Shown: positions 7,746 through 15,715 of the stretch, in pieces
Layout: each line of letters starts with the position of its first letter
How positions within the stretch are numbered: position 1 is the first letter of the stretch
Assembly (NCBI GenBank): GCA_900543205.1
Contig: UQQM01000007.1
Span: 1-64,000 of the forward strand
Origin: an uncultured Bacteroides sp.
GTDB taxonomy: Bacteria; Bacteroidota; Bacteroidia; Bacteroidales; UBA932
Length of the DNA: 64,000 nt
Reading direction: 5' to 3'
Translations under genes and position numbers: made by a program
The notes under the pieces: model-generated
What the model saw: the letters and a program-made list of their open reading frames with translations, nothing else
Databases searched by the model: none
What the model was told of the DNA's origin: nothing

Positions 7746-8957
7746 TTATTTGAGCTTGGAGTCTATAAACAGGGGGTTGAAATAATTCTTGCTCAGGATA
7801 TTGTCGGAGGCCTCCGTCCTGAACTCATGGTAATAGTAGCGCTCGTTGTTGGCATTGTAGGACATGCCCATCTGCCCGGAGGTCGTGACCTTGGGCCACG
7901 AGCCGTGCCGCTTCTGGCGGAACGGAGGCAGGGCTATCTGGAAGCGGAAGCCCACGTTAAGCGGGGCGTAGAAAGACTTCTCCGCATAGAAGCCTATGGA
8001 AGTCCGGCGGAAATGCCGTATCATCTCGTACTTCACGCCGAGGTCGCCGTACATGAAGCGCTGCGCCCTGAGCGTGAACTGGGTGTTCTGCTCCGGCCAG
8101 TAGTAGTTCGCCGCCAGGTTCCAGCGGAAACGCAGCCTCTTGTCGTAGTGGAAGATGAAGCCTTCCCAGTAGCTGTTGCCTATCATGCCGAACTGCGTGT
8201 CCACCGAGAAACGCTCGTTCGGGAAATAGTATATCATCTCCATGGCGATGCCGTAGGTGTTGCCCGAAAAGGTGCCGGCGGTCAGCTTGCCGAAGACATT
8301 GAGGTTCCAGGGGTCGCGGAAGCGCTGGGAGACGGACACCATCTGGGGATGCACCCTGCTCTCGAGCGAACCGTATCCGTCATTATATATAGGTATCGCA
8401 ACCTGGTAGGTCAGCTTCATGCCCGGCCACAGCGAAACTTCGAGAGCCGGCGAGAGCCGCCAGAGCGACTGGTACACCTGATTGATGATGAGATTCTTCA
8501 GCGAGACCTGAGGGTAGACCGCTATGGTGACCTTGCCGAAATTGCTGTTGAGCTTCTCCGTCTCCTTCAGGGCGTCCCAGCTTCCGTCCAGCCGCTTGGT
8601 CGAATACCACAGCCCGTTGCGCGGGTTATATGTCATCGTGAGTTCGGGCACGTCATAATATGTCGCCACGACCTTGACCGGGCGCATGTCGGTGCCGTCG
8701 TCGGCGAGCTCCACCATGCGCCTGACTTCAGCCAGCCCCTCGACCGGCAGTTTGTAGTAGTCGGTCTCCAGGGAGTACGCACGGAAATCCGCCGTCGAAG
8801 CCGAGCGGACATTCAGGAAGCCCGCATCCATAAGCTTCACGGCCATGCTGTCCGCAGGCGATTCGGCCGAGGCTCGGACTTTCGGTTTCGCGGAGAGCCG
8901 CGTTCCCGTGAAAGACAGCGCGGCACAGAGCGATATGATCAAGACTATCCTGTTCAT
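7746..8957 (-). CDS. YjbH/GfcD-like protein, C-terminal half
   Basis: A 403-aa exported protein. After a signal peptide, residues 35-110 (MAVKLMDAGFLNVRS through a segment with YYKLPVEGLAEVRRMV) resemble the middle periplasmic domain of YjbH-type exopolysaccharide proteins. Residues 150-385 are a run of likely amphipathic beta strands with many Tyr, Trp and Arg, and a C-terminal stretch (GDLGVKYEMIRHFRRTSIG, then VGFRFQIALPP) like the second barrel of YjbH. The matching N-terminal half lies in the same operon at 10534-11319. The start codon overlaps the stop of the preceding gene by 1 nt. Assignment rests on remembered family patterns, not on a search. Confidence 0.6.
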   Translation of the reverse strand: MNRIVLIISLCAALSFTGTRLSAKPKVRASAESPADSMAVKLMDAGFLNVRSASTADFRAYSLETDYYKLPVEGLAEVRRMVELADDGTDMRPVKVVATYYDVPELTMTYNPRNGLWYSTKRLDGSWDALKETEKLNSNFGKVTIAVYPQVSLKNLIINQVYQSLWRLSPALEVSLWPGMKLTYQVAIPIYNDGYGSLESRVHPQMVSVSQRFRDPWNLNVFGKLTAGTFSGNTYGIAMEMIYYFPNERFSVDTQFGMIGNSYWEGFIFHYDKRLRFRWNLAANYYWPEQNTQFTLRAQRFMYGDLGVKYEMIRHFRRTSIGFYAEKSFYAPLNVGFRFQIALPPFRQKRHGSWPKVTTSGQMGMSYNANNERYYYHEFRTEASDNILSKNYFNPLFIDSKLK

Positions 8958-9637
8958 CAGTTGCAGTTTATTCCTATGAGGACTTCGGAGGTTTCCAATT
9001 CCATGTTCCTGTCGTAGGTGTCGTGGCGCACCATGCCCGTCCCCCTTGCATACCAGGTCAGGGCCGTGGTCACACGGTTGCGGCCGGGGCCTTTCTCGAC
9101 CTTGTGCTCGCTCACCACCACGCAGTCAAAATCACCGGCGGGCGTGGAGAGCACTTCGCTGCGGAGCACCTTGCGTGCGCTTACCGTGACATCATATTCC
9201 GCCATGGCCACGCCCACGGTGCAGGAGGCGTCCGGCAGGATGTCGCCGGGCCGCATGTCGGCGGGCAGAAGGGTCATGCAGGGTTCGGCGCTCACGGCGC
9301 CGTCGGGCAGCAGGTTCCTGAACACGGACGCCAGCGAAGCCGCCACATCGACCTGCACGCCACCGTCACGGTCTATGACCGCGGAAAGCTCTACGGGGCC
9401 GCCGTACATCCTCCCGCCTCCCGGTCTTCGGAACTCGGATTCATAGCTCACCGCCCTGCAGCCGTCCGGAGTCTCCGTGACCGAAGCTATGGTCATCTCA
9501 TGCGTCCACTTGAGCTTCCCGGAGTCCGCATACCTGCGTTCGTAGTGCAGCACCGCACCCTCCCTGTCGCAGAAATAGGGAGACTGCGCCTGCAGAGGCA
9601 TGGCGAGCATCATCGATATGAGCAGAAGAAGCGTCAC
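8957..9637 (-). CDS. exported DUF3108/TapB-like protein
   Basis: A 226-aa protein with a strong signal peptide ending MPLQAQ. The mature chain is beta-rich (YFCDREGAVLHYERRYADS at the start; SEVLSTPAGDFDCVVVSEH and TWYARGTGMVRHDTYDR near the end). The pattern of a threshold 'aGtFdC' strand followed by 'WYarGvGmVr' is that of DUF3108/TapB-type periplasmic proteins, whose role is unknown. A GTG start at 9637, five nt after the upstream stop, is preferred because it gives the full signal peptide; the longer frame would read backward through the preceding gene. It sits between a beta-barrel gene and the YjbH C-half, with which it is coupled. Confidence 0.62.
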   Translation of the reverse strand: MTLLLLISMMLAMPLQAQSPYFCDREGAVLHYERRYADSGKLKWTHEMTIASVTETPDGCRAVSYESEFRRPGGGRMYGGPVELSAVIDRDGGVQVDVAASLASVFRNLLPDGAVSAEPCMTLLPADMRPGDILPDASCTVGVAMAEYDVTVSARKVLRSEVLSTPAGDFDCVVVSEHKVEKGPGRNRVTTALTWYARGTGMVRHDTYDRNMELETSEVLIGINCN

Positions 9638-9641
9638 GGGC

Positions 9642-10514
9642 TCAGAATATTCTATACGTAAGGCGCAATGAGACCTGAGGATACAGCATAAGCTTGTCCA
9701 GGAGCGAGATGTCGTCGAGCAACGAGACTGCGGAGGGATTGTATTCCACCTCGTTGGCGGAGCTGACGACAGGCACGCCGTGGTACCACACCCCGAGGTC
9801 AAGCTGAATTCCGAGATGTCTGCGTGGCACGCTGCGGCCGAAACCTATGCCGAAATACGGGCGCAGCTTCGCGATGCGCAGGGTGGCCTCAACCTGTCCG
9901 AGCCCTTCGTTGTCAAGGACCCTGAAAGTCCTGTCGCCGGTACTGAACTCAAGCTCACCGATCTCATGGGCGGTGTATCCGTCAAGCCCGGCGTATTTGG
10001 CGTTAATCGCGTCAAGCTCATCCCTTATGGAATTGTAGCTGCTCCAGGTCTCGGCATCGGTGGAGAGCGTAGCCATCATGAAGTTGTCGCCCATGCCGTA
10101 GTATGCCCCGACGGTGAAATGGAAGGCGCTCTTCCTGAACGGGTAAAGCTCGAGCATGAGCTTGGCGGTGCTGAGGTTGAGGATGGGACGCAGGCTGACA
10201 GCGGCGTCAGGCATGGACGGGACGCGTTCCTGGAGCCCCAAGCCGGCCAGCTGGGCGTTGGCCTCGTCAATGACGGCGTTCACCCTGTCCATGGAAACGG
10301 TGCGTGAGAAATTCCGGGAAAGCGACGGAGCGTTGAACCCCAGCTTGAACACTATGTGGTCGGTGGCCAGGGGCATGGCAAGTTCCACACCGACTCCAGT
10401 CGTCCCCGCCTCCATGCCGAAAGCCAGGCTGTTGAGCGCCTGTTGGGCGTTTCCCGCATGGACGGCGGCGCACAACAGCGCCAGGGCCGAAAACAATTTT
10501 CTCTTCGCAATCAT
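9642..10514 (-). CDS. outer membrane beta-barrel protein
   Basis: A 290-aa protein with a signal peptide (cleavage near HAGNAQ). Most of it alternates polar and hydrophobic residues with aromatic girdles (FHFTVGAYYGMGDN, RPYFGIGFGRSVPRRHLGI), and it ends in LTYRIF, with the terminal Phe that BAM recognises. An internal loop of about 50 residues (DELDAINAKYAG and around) is helical and may be periplasmic or extracellular. No family is recognised. It lies 19 nt after the YjbH N-half gene and just before the DUF3108-like gene, so it is probably part of the same envelope system. Confidence 0.65.
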   Translation of the reverse strand: MIAKRKLFSALALLCAAVHAGNAQQALNSLAFGMEAGTTGVGVELAMPLATDHIVFKLGFNAPSLSRNFSRTVSMDRVNAVIDEANAQLAGLGLQERVPSMPDAAVSLRPILNLSTAKLMLELYPFRKSAFHFTVGAYYGMGDNFMMATLSTDAETWSSYNSIRDELDAINAKYAGLDGYTAHEIGELEFSTGDRTFRVLDNEGLGQVEATLRIAKLRPYFGIGFGRSVPRRHLGIQLDLGVWYHGVPVVSSANEVEYNPSAVSLLDDISLLDKLMLYPQVSLRLTYRIF

Positions 10515-10533
10515 CTATAAAAGCAATACACCG

Positions 10534-11319
10534 TTATTTGAGCCTGAGCTTGTACCTCAGGCCGAAGTTTATCCATCTCATGTTCTGGAGCTCGAACATG
10601 GCCTCGAACCTGTTGTCCCATATCGAGGCTATGAAACCCATATTGAAGGTGCGGGAATCGTATTCCGCAATGAAATTCACATCGTCCAGCAGCCAGCGGT
10701 CACAGAGCCACTTGGGCTTCCATTCTATTCCGCCGGCCGGCCCGTTCAGAGGATAGTCTGTCCTCCTGTTGTACTGATATGCCAGATGCGCGCCGACTTC
10801 ACCCCACGGCGTGTCCAGGTGCCTGCTGAGGGCGATGTAGAGCCGGTTGAAATATCCGTTGCCCGTGCCCTCGACATTCATGTCCACATATCCTTCGGAA
10901 GACGAGCCGGTGGTGGGGTCGCTGAGCCCCACGACCATGGCAGGCATCCATTCCAGCCCGAACTCGCCCTCCTTGAGGACTTGCACCCTTCCGTAGAAAT
11001 GCCTGTCCTGGTTGAACATTATCAGATCCCTGTCGGTGGGATTCGGCTTGCGCTTGCCGTCGAATATTGTGCAGACATACCCCAGCTCCAGACGGCTCCA
11101 GAAGGTTATGCTGAAGCCGTAGGCAAAAGTGTCATATCCCCATCCGTGAGGGGACAGGGAATGCTTGTTGAGGTAGTTGTTGGTTATCATGAAAGTTCCG
11201 CTCTCCTGCATCTCCGCCGTCGGCATCTGGAGCAGGCCGCTGGCGCTGTCGGTGAACTGCGCCCTGCACAGCGGCCCCGCAAGCAGCAGGGCTGAGACGA
11301 GAAGCATGCGGAACTTCAC
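10534..11319 (-). CDS. YjbH/GfcD-like protein, N-terminal half
   Basis: A 261-aa protein with a signal peptide. The mature start, SASGLLQMPTAEMQESGTFMI, is the signature beginning of YjbH/GfcD outer membrane proteins linked to exopolysaccharide or group 4 capsule secretion. The rest is beta barrel, with strands such as YFNRLYIALSRHLDTPWGEV and a last strand ending INFGLRYKLRLK. Together with the product of 7746-8957 it gives about 664 aa, close to one full YjbH. A GTG start at 11319 is chosen because it keeps a basic residue pair before the hydrophobic core; an ATG at 11307 is possible. It begins 14 nt after the rubrerythrin stop. Confidence 0.68.
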   Translation of the reverse strand: MKFRMLLVSALLLAGPLCRAQFTDSASGLLQMPTAEMQESGTFMITNNYLNKHSLSPHGWGYDTFAYGFSITFWSRLELGYVCTIFDGKRKPNPTDRDLIMFNQDRHFYGRVQVLKEGEFGLEWMPAMVVGLSDPTTGSSSEGYVDMNVEGTGNGYFNRLYIALSRHLDTPWGEVGAHLAYQYNRRTDYPLNGPAGGIEWKPKWLCDRWLLDDVNFIAEYDSRTFNMGFIASIWDNRFEAMFELQNMRWINFGLRYKLRLK

Positions 11320-11332
11320 GGCCGCCAGCTTG

Positions 11333-11875
11333 TCAATAATTCCTTGCAGCAAGGCGGAAATAGCTCTTGGGATGTGCGCATACGGGGCAGACCTCGGGAG
11401 CTGAAGGGCCTACGACTATATGGCCGCAGTTGCCGCACTCCCAGATTGCGTCGCCTTCGCGGGTGAACACCAGCTTGCCCTCGATATTCTCGAGGAGCTT
11501 CTTGTAGCGGGCCTCATGCTCCTTCTCGATGTCGGCCACCATCTCGAACAGGGCCGCGATTTCGAGGAAGCCCTCCTCCCTGGCCTCGGCGGCGAACTTG
11601 GGATACATCTCGGTCCACTCGTAGTGCTCGCCTGCGGCCGCATCCTTGAGATTGGCCTCGGTCTCGGGAACGGCGCCGCCGTGAAGCAGCTTGAACCAGA
11701 TCTTGGCGTGCTCCTTCTCGTTGTTGGCGGTAGCTTCGAAGAGCTCTCCAATCTGGACGTAGCCGTCCTTCTTGGCCTTCGATGCGTAATAGCTGTACTT
11801 GTTGCGTGCCTCGCTCTCGCCAGCGTATGCAGCGGCGAGATTGGCCTCCGTCTTCGTGCCCTTAAGTGATTTCAT
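11333..11875 (-). CDS. rbr: rubrerythrin
   Basis: A 180-aa non-haem iron peroxidase that detoxifies hydrogen peroxide in anaerobes. The N-terminal ferritin-like four-helix domain carries the diiron Glu/His motifs ([38 protein letters not shown] and EKEHEARY). The C-terminal rubredoxin domain has two Cys pairs, CGNCG and [11 protein letters not shown]. The length is normal. It has its own TATCTTTG box, which lies back to back with the promoter of the rightward gene at 11958. The envelope genes downstream follow within 14 nt and may be read from the same promoter. Confidence 0.96.
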   Translation of the reverse strand: MKSLKGTKTEANLAAAYAGESEARNKYSYYASKAKKDGYVQIGELFEATANNEKEHAKIWFKLLHGGAVPETEANLKDAAAGEHYEWTEMYPKFAAEAREEGFLEIAALFEMVADIEKEHEARYKKLLENIEGKLVFTREGDAIWECGNCGHIVVGPSAPEVCPVCAHPKSYFRLAARNY

Positions 11876-11897
11876 AATCTGTCGATTTTGTTCAGAA

Positions 11898-11930
11898 TTG
11901 CAAAGATAACACTTATATTTAATATATTTG
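11898..11930 (+). promoter_or_regulatory. promoter of the 11958 gene
   Basis: TTGC (11898-11901) and TATATTTG (11923-11930), 21 nt apart. The first element overlaps the rubrerythrin -7 box on the other strand, so the two divergent promoters may exclude each other. Confidence 0.6.
11901..11908 (-). promoter_or_regulatory. -7 box of rubrerythrin
   Basis: TATCTTTG on the minus strand, 26 nt before the rubrerythrin start codon. No clear TTTG partner is seen upstream. Confidence 0.55.
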
Positions 11931-11957
11931 CCGCCGCACAGATAAAAACTTCAAGAC

Positions 11958-12335
11958 ATGGCGGACAACTATCTGGAAAGGAAATACGAAGAATTCAGAC
12001 GGGGCAGGACGGTCATTCGCAGGAGCGGCATGTCGCTGGACTCGCTGCTCTCTTCTGCGGCGGAAACGCCCGGCCCGGATTCGGGATACAGGGTGGACAA
12101 GGCCCAGACGGAGGCGGCGCTCGCATCGGCGGGAAGGCTCGGAATCGATTTCGAGGCCTCCTTCCCGGAAGGGAACCCCGCCGCACTGGCGCTGGCCTGC
12201 CGGAACTCCTACGAGCTCGGGGCAGTCTGCACCGCAATAAGGCTGAAGGCAGCCGAACTCAGGCTGTATGCCGAAGTGCATGTCGGCGAGGACGGCGCCC
12301 ATGCAAGCATAAGGATATTCAGGCCCGGGGCCTAG
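11958..12335 (+). CDS. small protein of unknown function
   Basis: A 125-aa protein, not recognised. It begins MADNYLERKYEEFRRGR, a charged helix, followed by a Ser/Gly-rich linker and a C-terminal alpha/beta part (DFEASFPEGNPAALALACRNSYELG, split by a helix, then LRLYAEVHVGEDG). No signal peptide or membrane helix is seen, so it is probably cytoplasmic. Coding is supported by a good promoter upstream and by its stop, which overlaps the stop of the convergent aminotransferase gene (CTAG at 12332-12335). The alternative reading frame on the other strand lacks a sensible start. Confidence 0.65.
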   Translation: MADNYLERKYEEFRRGRTVIRRSGMSLDSLLSSAAETPGPDSGYRVDKAQTEAALASAGRLGIDFEASFPEGNPAALALACRNSYELGAVCTAIRLKAAELRLYAEVHVGEDGAHASIRIFRPGA

Positions 12336-13525
12336 AGCCTGCCGGGATAGGCCTCGAGCGCCTTCGAGAGTATGAGCATCGCCCTTTCGAGGTCCTTCCT
12401 GCAGAGCACGTATGCCATCCTGACCTCCTGGCGTCCCTCCCCTTCTTCGGTATAGAAACCGGAGCCGGGAGCCATCATCACCGTCTCGCCCTCCCAGTTG
12501 AAATCCCTCAGGCACCACAGACAGAATTTCTCCGCATCGTCCACGGGGAGCTTGACCATGGTGTAGAAGGCGCCCATGGGCATGGGGGCGAAGACCCCGG
12601 GAATCCTGTTGAGGGCGTCTATCATGTAGTTGCGGCGGTCGAGATATTCGTCATACACGCCTTTCATATAGGACTCCGGGACATCCATTGAGGCTTCGGC
12701 CACGATCTGCCCGAGCAGAGGCGGAGAGAGCCTGGCCTGGCAGAACTTCATCACGGCTTCATGGACCTTCCTGTTCCGGGTGCAGAGGCAGCCTATCCTG
12801 ATGCCGCATTCGGAATATCTCTTGGACACGGAATCGAAGAGGACCACATTGTCCTCTATGCCGTGGAGGTGCATCGCGGACACGTACGGGCCTCCGGTGT
12901 AGATGAACTCCCTGTAGACCTCGTCGCTGAACAGGAAAAGGTCATGCCTGCGGACTATGTCGCGGAACTGCTCCATCTCCTCGCGGGTATAGAGATAGCC
13001 CGTGGGGTTGTTGGGATTGCAGATGAGTATGGCCTTGGTCCTGGGGGTGATCTGCTTCTCGAACTCCTCGACCGACGGCAGGCGGAAGCCGTCCTCGATG
13101 CGGGTCTTGACGCTGCGTATCACGGCGCCGACCGAAATCGCGAAAGCCATGTAGTTGGCATAGAAGGGATCGGTGACTATGACCTCGTCTCCCGGGCCGA
13201 GGCAGGCCAGGAATGCGAAGAGCACGGCCTCGGAGCCGCCTGCGGTGATGATTATCTCCTCCGGCGACAGGTATATGCCGTATTTCGCGTAATAGCCGAC
13301 CATCTTGGTGCGCAGGGAGAGGCAGCCGTCGGAGGGGCTGTATTCGAGTATCTCCCTGTCGACATGCCCGAGGGCGTCGAGGCCGCAGCGGGGCGTCCGG
13401 ATGTCGGGCTGGCCGATGTTGAGATGATAGACCTTGATTCCGTTGCGCTTCGCCTCGTCAGCGTAGGGCGCAAGTTTGCGTATGGGTGAAAACGGCATGT
13501 CGGCCGCCCTTCGTGATATTTCCAT
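12332..13525 (-). CDS. PLP-dependent class I aminotransferase
   Basis: A 397-aa fold type I aminotransferase. Visible marks are the substrate-end motif VYHLNIGQPDIRTP (about 35-48), the NPNNPTGYLYT loop that contacts PLP, SDEVYREFIY, and the PLP lysine in DSVSKRYSECGIRIG (about 240). A C-terminal Arg-containing strand follows (RMAYVLCRKDLERA). The substrate cannot be told; the family includes aspartate and aromatic aminotransferases. A paralogue lies at 18500-19714 and shares these motifs almost unchanged. A TATATTTA box at 13553-13560 may be its promoter. Confidence 0.88.
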   Translation of the reverse strand: MEISRRAADMPFSPIRKLAPYADEAKRNGIKVYHLNIGQPDIRTPRCGLDALGHVDREILEYSPSDGCLSLRTKMVGYYAKYGIYLSPEEIIITAGGSEAVLFAFLACLGPGDEVIVTDPFYANYMAFAISVGAVIRSVKTRIEDGFRLPSVEEFEKQITPRTKAILICNPNNPTGYLYTREEMEQFRDIVRRHDLFLFSDEVYREFIYTGGPYVSAMHLHGIEDNVVLFDSVSKRYSECGIRIGCLCTRNRKVHEAVMKFCQARLSPPLLGQIVAEASMDVPESYMKGVYDEYLDRRNYMIDALNRIPGVFAPMPMGAFYTMVKLPVDDAEKFCLWCLRDFNWEGETVMMAPGSGFYTEEGEGRQEVRMAYVLCRKDLERAMLILSKALEAYPGRL

Positions 13526-13562
13526 TTCTTCCTGTTCTTCTAGCGGGATGTAAATATAGCGA

Positions 13563-13589
13563 TTCCGCCCGTTTTATCAACGGACGGAA
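13563..13589 (-). terminator. stem-loop after the sigma operon
   Basis: An 11-bp stem with one mismatch (13563-13573 with 13579-13589) lies about 20 nt past the DUF4252 stop. No T-tract follows, so termination is not certain. Confidence 0.4.
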
Positions 13590-13610
13590 CCGAAATAAAT
13601 TCTCCTGGCG

Positions 13611-14111
13611 CTATTGCATCGCTGCGCCCACGAGGGCCTCGAAGTCCGAGCGGCTCATCGAACCGTCGATATAGATGAACGTGCATTCTTCCGGCTCGCT
13701 CACGAGAAGCAGGAAACCGTTGATGAAGTCGTTGTTGCGCCTGGAGGAAGAGGTGTACATCTTTATCGTCTCGCCCTCCTCCTTCGCCTCCATCAGTAGT
13801 TCGAACTTCCCAGTCTCCGCAAAGCCGAGCACGTCGGCGGACAGATAGGTGTTGACCTCCGGGTTGCTGCTGTCCAGTATGTACATTCCGTTCAGGGACT
13901 TCACTATCGGCGTCATGTCCACCTGGTCGCCGTCGAGGTCGACGGTGAGCTCCGGCAGCTCGCCTATCATCTTGAACATGGACGGCGAAATGTAGACCGC
14001 CTCGACCCCGCTCTCTCCGGAATATTTGTTGTAGATGCTCCTGCCGTCCTGGGCGGAGGCCGCGCAGCATGCCATCAGCAACGCCGCCGCGATAATCATG
14101 ATTCTTTTCAT
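13611..14111 (-). CDS. DUF4252 exported protein
   Basis: A 166-aa protein with a signal peptide (MKRIMIIAAALLMACCAASAQ). The mature chain has the DUF4252 pattern: GVEAVYISPSMFKMIGELPEL, then SLNGMYILDSS, then a Lys/Glu-rich middle and a C-terminal hydrophobic strand (CTFIYIDGSM). The function is unknown. It is the last gene of a four-gene unit with a sigma factor; its start overlaps the stop of the anti-sigma-like gene by 1 nt, so it is probably made together with them. A second DUF4252 gene opens the same unit. Confidence 0.85.
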   Translation of the reverse strand: MKRIMIIAAALLMACCAASAQDGRSIYNKYSGESGVEAVYISPSMFKMIGELPELTVDLDGDQVDMTPIVKSLNGMYILDSSNPEVNTYLSADVLGFAETGKFELLMEAKEEGETIKMYTSSSRRNNDFINGFLLLVSEPEECTFIYIDGSMSRSDFEALVGAAMQ

Positions 14112-14509
14112 TATTTCTTGAGTTTATCGATTATTTCCTTCGGTCTGTTCATCGCCGGCGCCGCTTCCAGCACCAGCTCTGTCCCCTTCCCGAGCTTCTC
14201 CGAGATAAGGGAGAAGCTTTTCTGCACCTCGGCGTAGGCCAGCCGGGGGTCGTCGAAGCTGTCTTCCGGCGTTCCGGGCCTGACGAGCACCAGCAGGGCC
14301 AGCACGGCCGCCAATGCGCCACCGACGACCATAAGCGCCGCCCCGCGCAGTCTTCCGACATCCTTTCCGCCCTCTCCGGCGGCCGCGAGTCCCGCTATCC
14401 CGCCTTCGAGTCTTTCGCCGAACCCTTGCGGCATCCTCACGCCGCCATCGCGCGAAACCTTTTCGAGCTCCTCGAAGCTCATCTTTTCGATATCTTCCAG
14501 CCTTTTCAT
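14111..14509 (-). CDS. putative membrane anti-sigma factor
   Basis: A 132-aa protein with a cytoplasmic N-terminus of about 55 residues (MKRLEDIEKMSFEELEKVS, then a Gly-rich part), one membrane helix (about 57-78, ALMVVGGALAAVLALLVLV) and an outside segment of about 50 residues. This one-span layout and the 4-nt overlap with the sigma gene are typical of an anti-sigma factor, but no FecR, zinc-binding or other known anti-sigma domain is visible. Function is therefore inferred from position. Confidence 0.65.
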   Translation of the reverse strand: MKRLEDIEKMSFEELEKVSRDGGVRMPQGFGERLEGGIAGLAAAGEGGKDVGRLRGAALMVVGGALAAVLALLVLVRPGTPEDSFDDPRLAYAEVQKSFSLISEKLGKGTELVLEAAPAMNRPKEIIDKLKK

Positions 14510-14988
14510 GACATTGCCTTTTTTATCTTGCGTCTGGCGTTGCTGAGCAGCACCCTCAGGGTAAGTCCGCTCTTGCCGGTACGTTCTGAAATCTCTTCGT
14601 AGCCCAATCCGTCGAACACCCGCATCGTGAGCACCTGCCTTTCGCTCTCCGGAAGCATTTCCACGGCTCTCATGACCCTGTCGAAGCGCTCCCTGGTGCA
14701 GACCTGCGTATCGGAACTCCCCTCGGCGGGCAGGCTTTCGGTCAGTTCCCCGCGACGCTGTCCGGAGGCCCTGCGGATGCGGTCTATGCAGATGTTGCGG
14801 AGCAGGGTGATGCCGTAGGCCTTCGGGTTGTGCACGGAGTCAAGCGTATCCCTCGAGTTCCAGAGCCGGACATAGAGGTCCTGCACCGCATCTTCGGCAT
14901 CGTCCTCCGACTCTAGCATGTAGCGGGCCACGCGGTAGAAGCTCTCCCCGAGGGTCAGATAGCTTTTCCTGAATTCCTCCGCCGTCAT
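14506..14988 (-). CDS. ECF-type RNA polymerase sigma factor
   Basis: A 160-aa sigma-70 family protein. Region 2 includes SEDDAEDAVQDLYVRLWNS and KAYGITLLRNICIDRIRR (about 25-75). Region 4 includes LPESERQVLTMRVFDGLGYE and a helix-turn-helix, ISERTGKSGLTLRVLLSNAR (about 110-155). It lacks regions 1 and 3, as in group 4 (ECF) factors. The start at 14988 is chosen because it lies 1 nt after the upstream DUF4252 stop; the longer version reads into that gene. Its operon partner at 14111-14509 probably restrains it at the membrane. Confidence 0.9.
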   Translation of the reverse strand: MTAEEFRKSYLTLGESFYRVARYMLESEDDAEDAVQDLYVRLWNSRDTLDSVHNPKAYGITLLRNICIDRIRRASGQRRGELTESLPAEGSSDTQVCTRERFDRVMRAVEMLPESERQVLTMRVFDGLGYEEISERTGKSGLTLRVLLSNARRKIKKAMS

Positions 14989-14989
14989 G

Positions 14990-15508
14990 TCACCGCATGT
15001 TTGCGAGCTGCGCGACGGCATCCATCGGGAAACTGCCGAAAACGCATATCAGGGCGCCGTCGTCCGGGGTGAAGACCACGAGGTCGCCCACGCGGCCCGA
15101 CTCCTCATCGAACGTGCCGTATATATGGACGGAACTACCGCTGTCGTTCGCCGACATCAGCAGGTCGCAGCCCTCGAGCGCGGACTCCACCCTGTCGTTG
15201 AACATCTTCCGCTGACGTTCGGCGCCATCTTCATATTCCACCACGACGAGCCGCTTCACGCCGCCCAGCAGCTTCAGAGCCTCACGGAGCTCCGGATCGT
15301 CCTCCGCCCCGGAGGAGAGACTTGCGGCGGAACGCATCAGGAACACCCCGAAACGGCCTATGTTCACGACCTCGAACCCTTCGGTTCTCCGGAAGCCGTT
15401 GGCGATGTTGATGAGACGCTGCCGGGGCATGGACTTCGCCGGGGCGTCTGCGCCGGAACCGGCGAGCAGCATCACCGCAAATGAAAGCATCAAAAGGAAT
15501 CTTTTCAT
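14990..15508 (-). CDS. DUF4252 exported protein
   Basis: A 172-aa protein with a signal peptide. It shares the overall plan of the DUF4252 protein at 13611-14111: a GFEVVNIGRFGVFLMRS segment, LLGGVKRLVVVEYED, and a C-terminal GALICVFGSFPMDAVAQLA strand. It opens the unit with the sigma and anti-sigma-like genes. The two DUF4252 proteins may sense an envelope signal or be outputs of the sigma factor; neither can be decided here. Confidence 0.8.
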   Translation of the reverse strand: MKRFLLMLSFAVMLLAGSGADAPAKSMPRQRLINIANGFRRTEGFEVVNIGRFGVFLMRSAASLSSGAEDDPELREALKLLGGVKRLVVVEYEDGAERQRKMFNDRVESALEGCDLLMSANDSGSSVHIYGTFDEESGRVGDLVVFTPDDGALICVFGSFPMDAVAQLANMR

Positions 15509-15624
15509 ATTCTTATCAGTTTTTACGCGTCCCGTCCTCGGGGCGCTTCATATACAAGACGCACAAATATCGAAAATGTTAACGGCATTTTTCATAATCC
15601 TCGCGGCGGGCCGGCAATCGCGGC

Positions 15625-15646
15625 TATCGCAAACATTTATCGCAAA
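15625..15646 (+). promoter_or_regulatory. direct repeat upstream of the LysR promoter
   Basis: TATCGCAAA occurs at 15625-15633 and 15638-15646 (13-nt period), ending 4 nt before the -33 box. It contains T-N11-A spacing as LysR-type sites do, so it could be an autoregulatory site. Confidence 0.4.
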
Positions 15647-15650
15647 AAGA

Positions 15651-15681
15651 TTGGCATATCGGAAATAAAGGGATATATTTG
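15651..15681 (+). promoter_or_regulatory. promoter of the LysR-transporter operon
   Basis: TTGG (15651-15654), a 19-nt spacer and TATATTTG (15674-15681), about 34 nt before the GTG start of the LysR gene. Confidence 0.75.
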
Positions 15682-15715
15682 CGCCCCGTTAGTTGGTCAA
15701 AACAATATAATTGCC

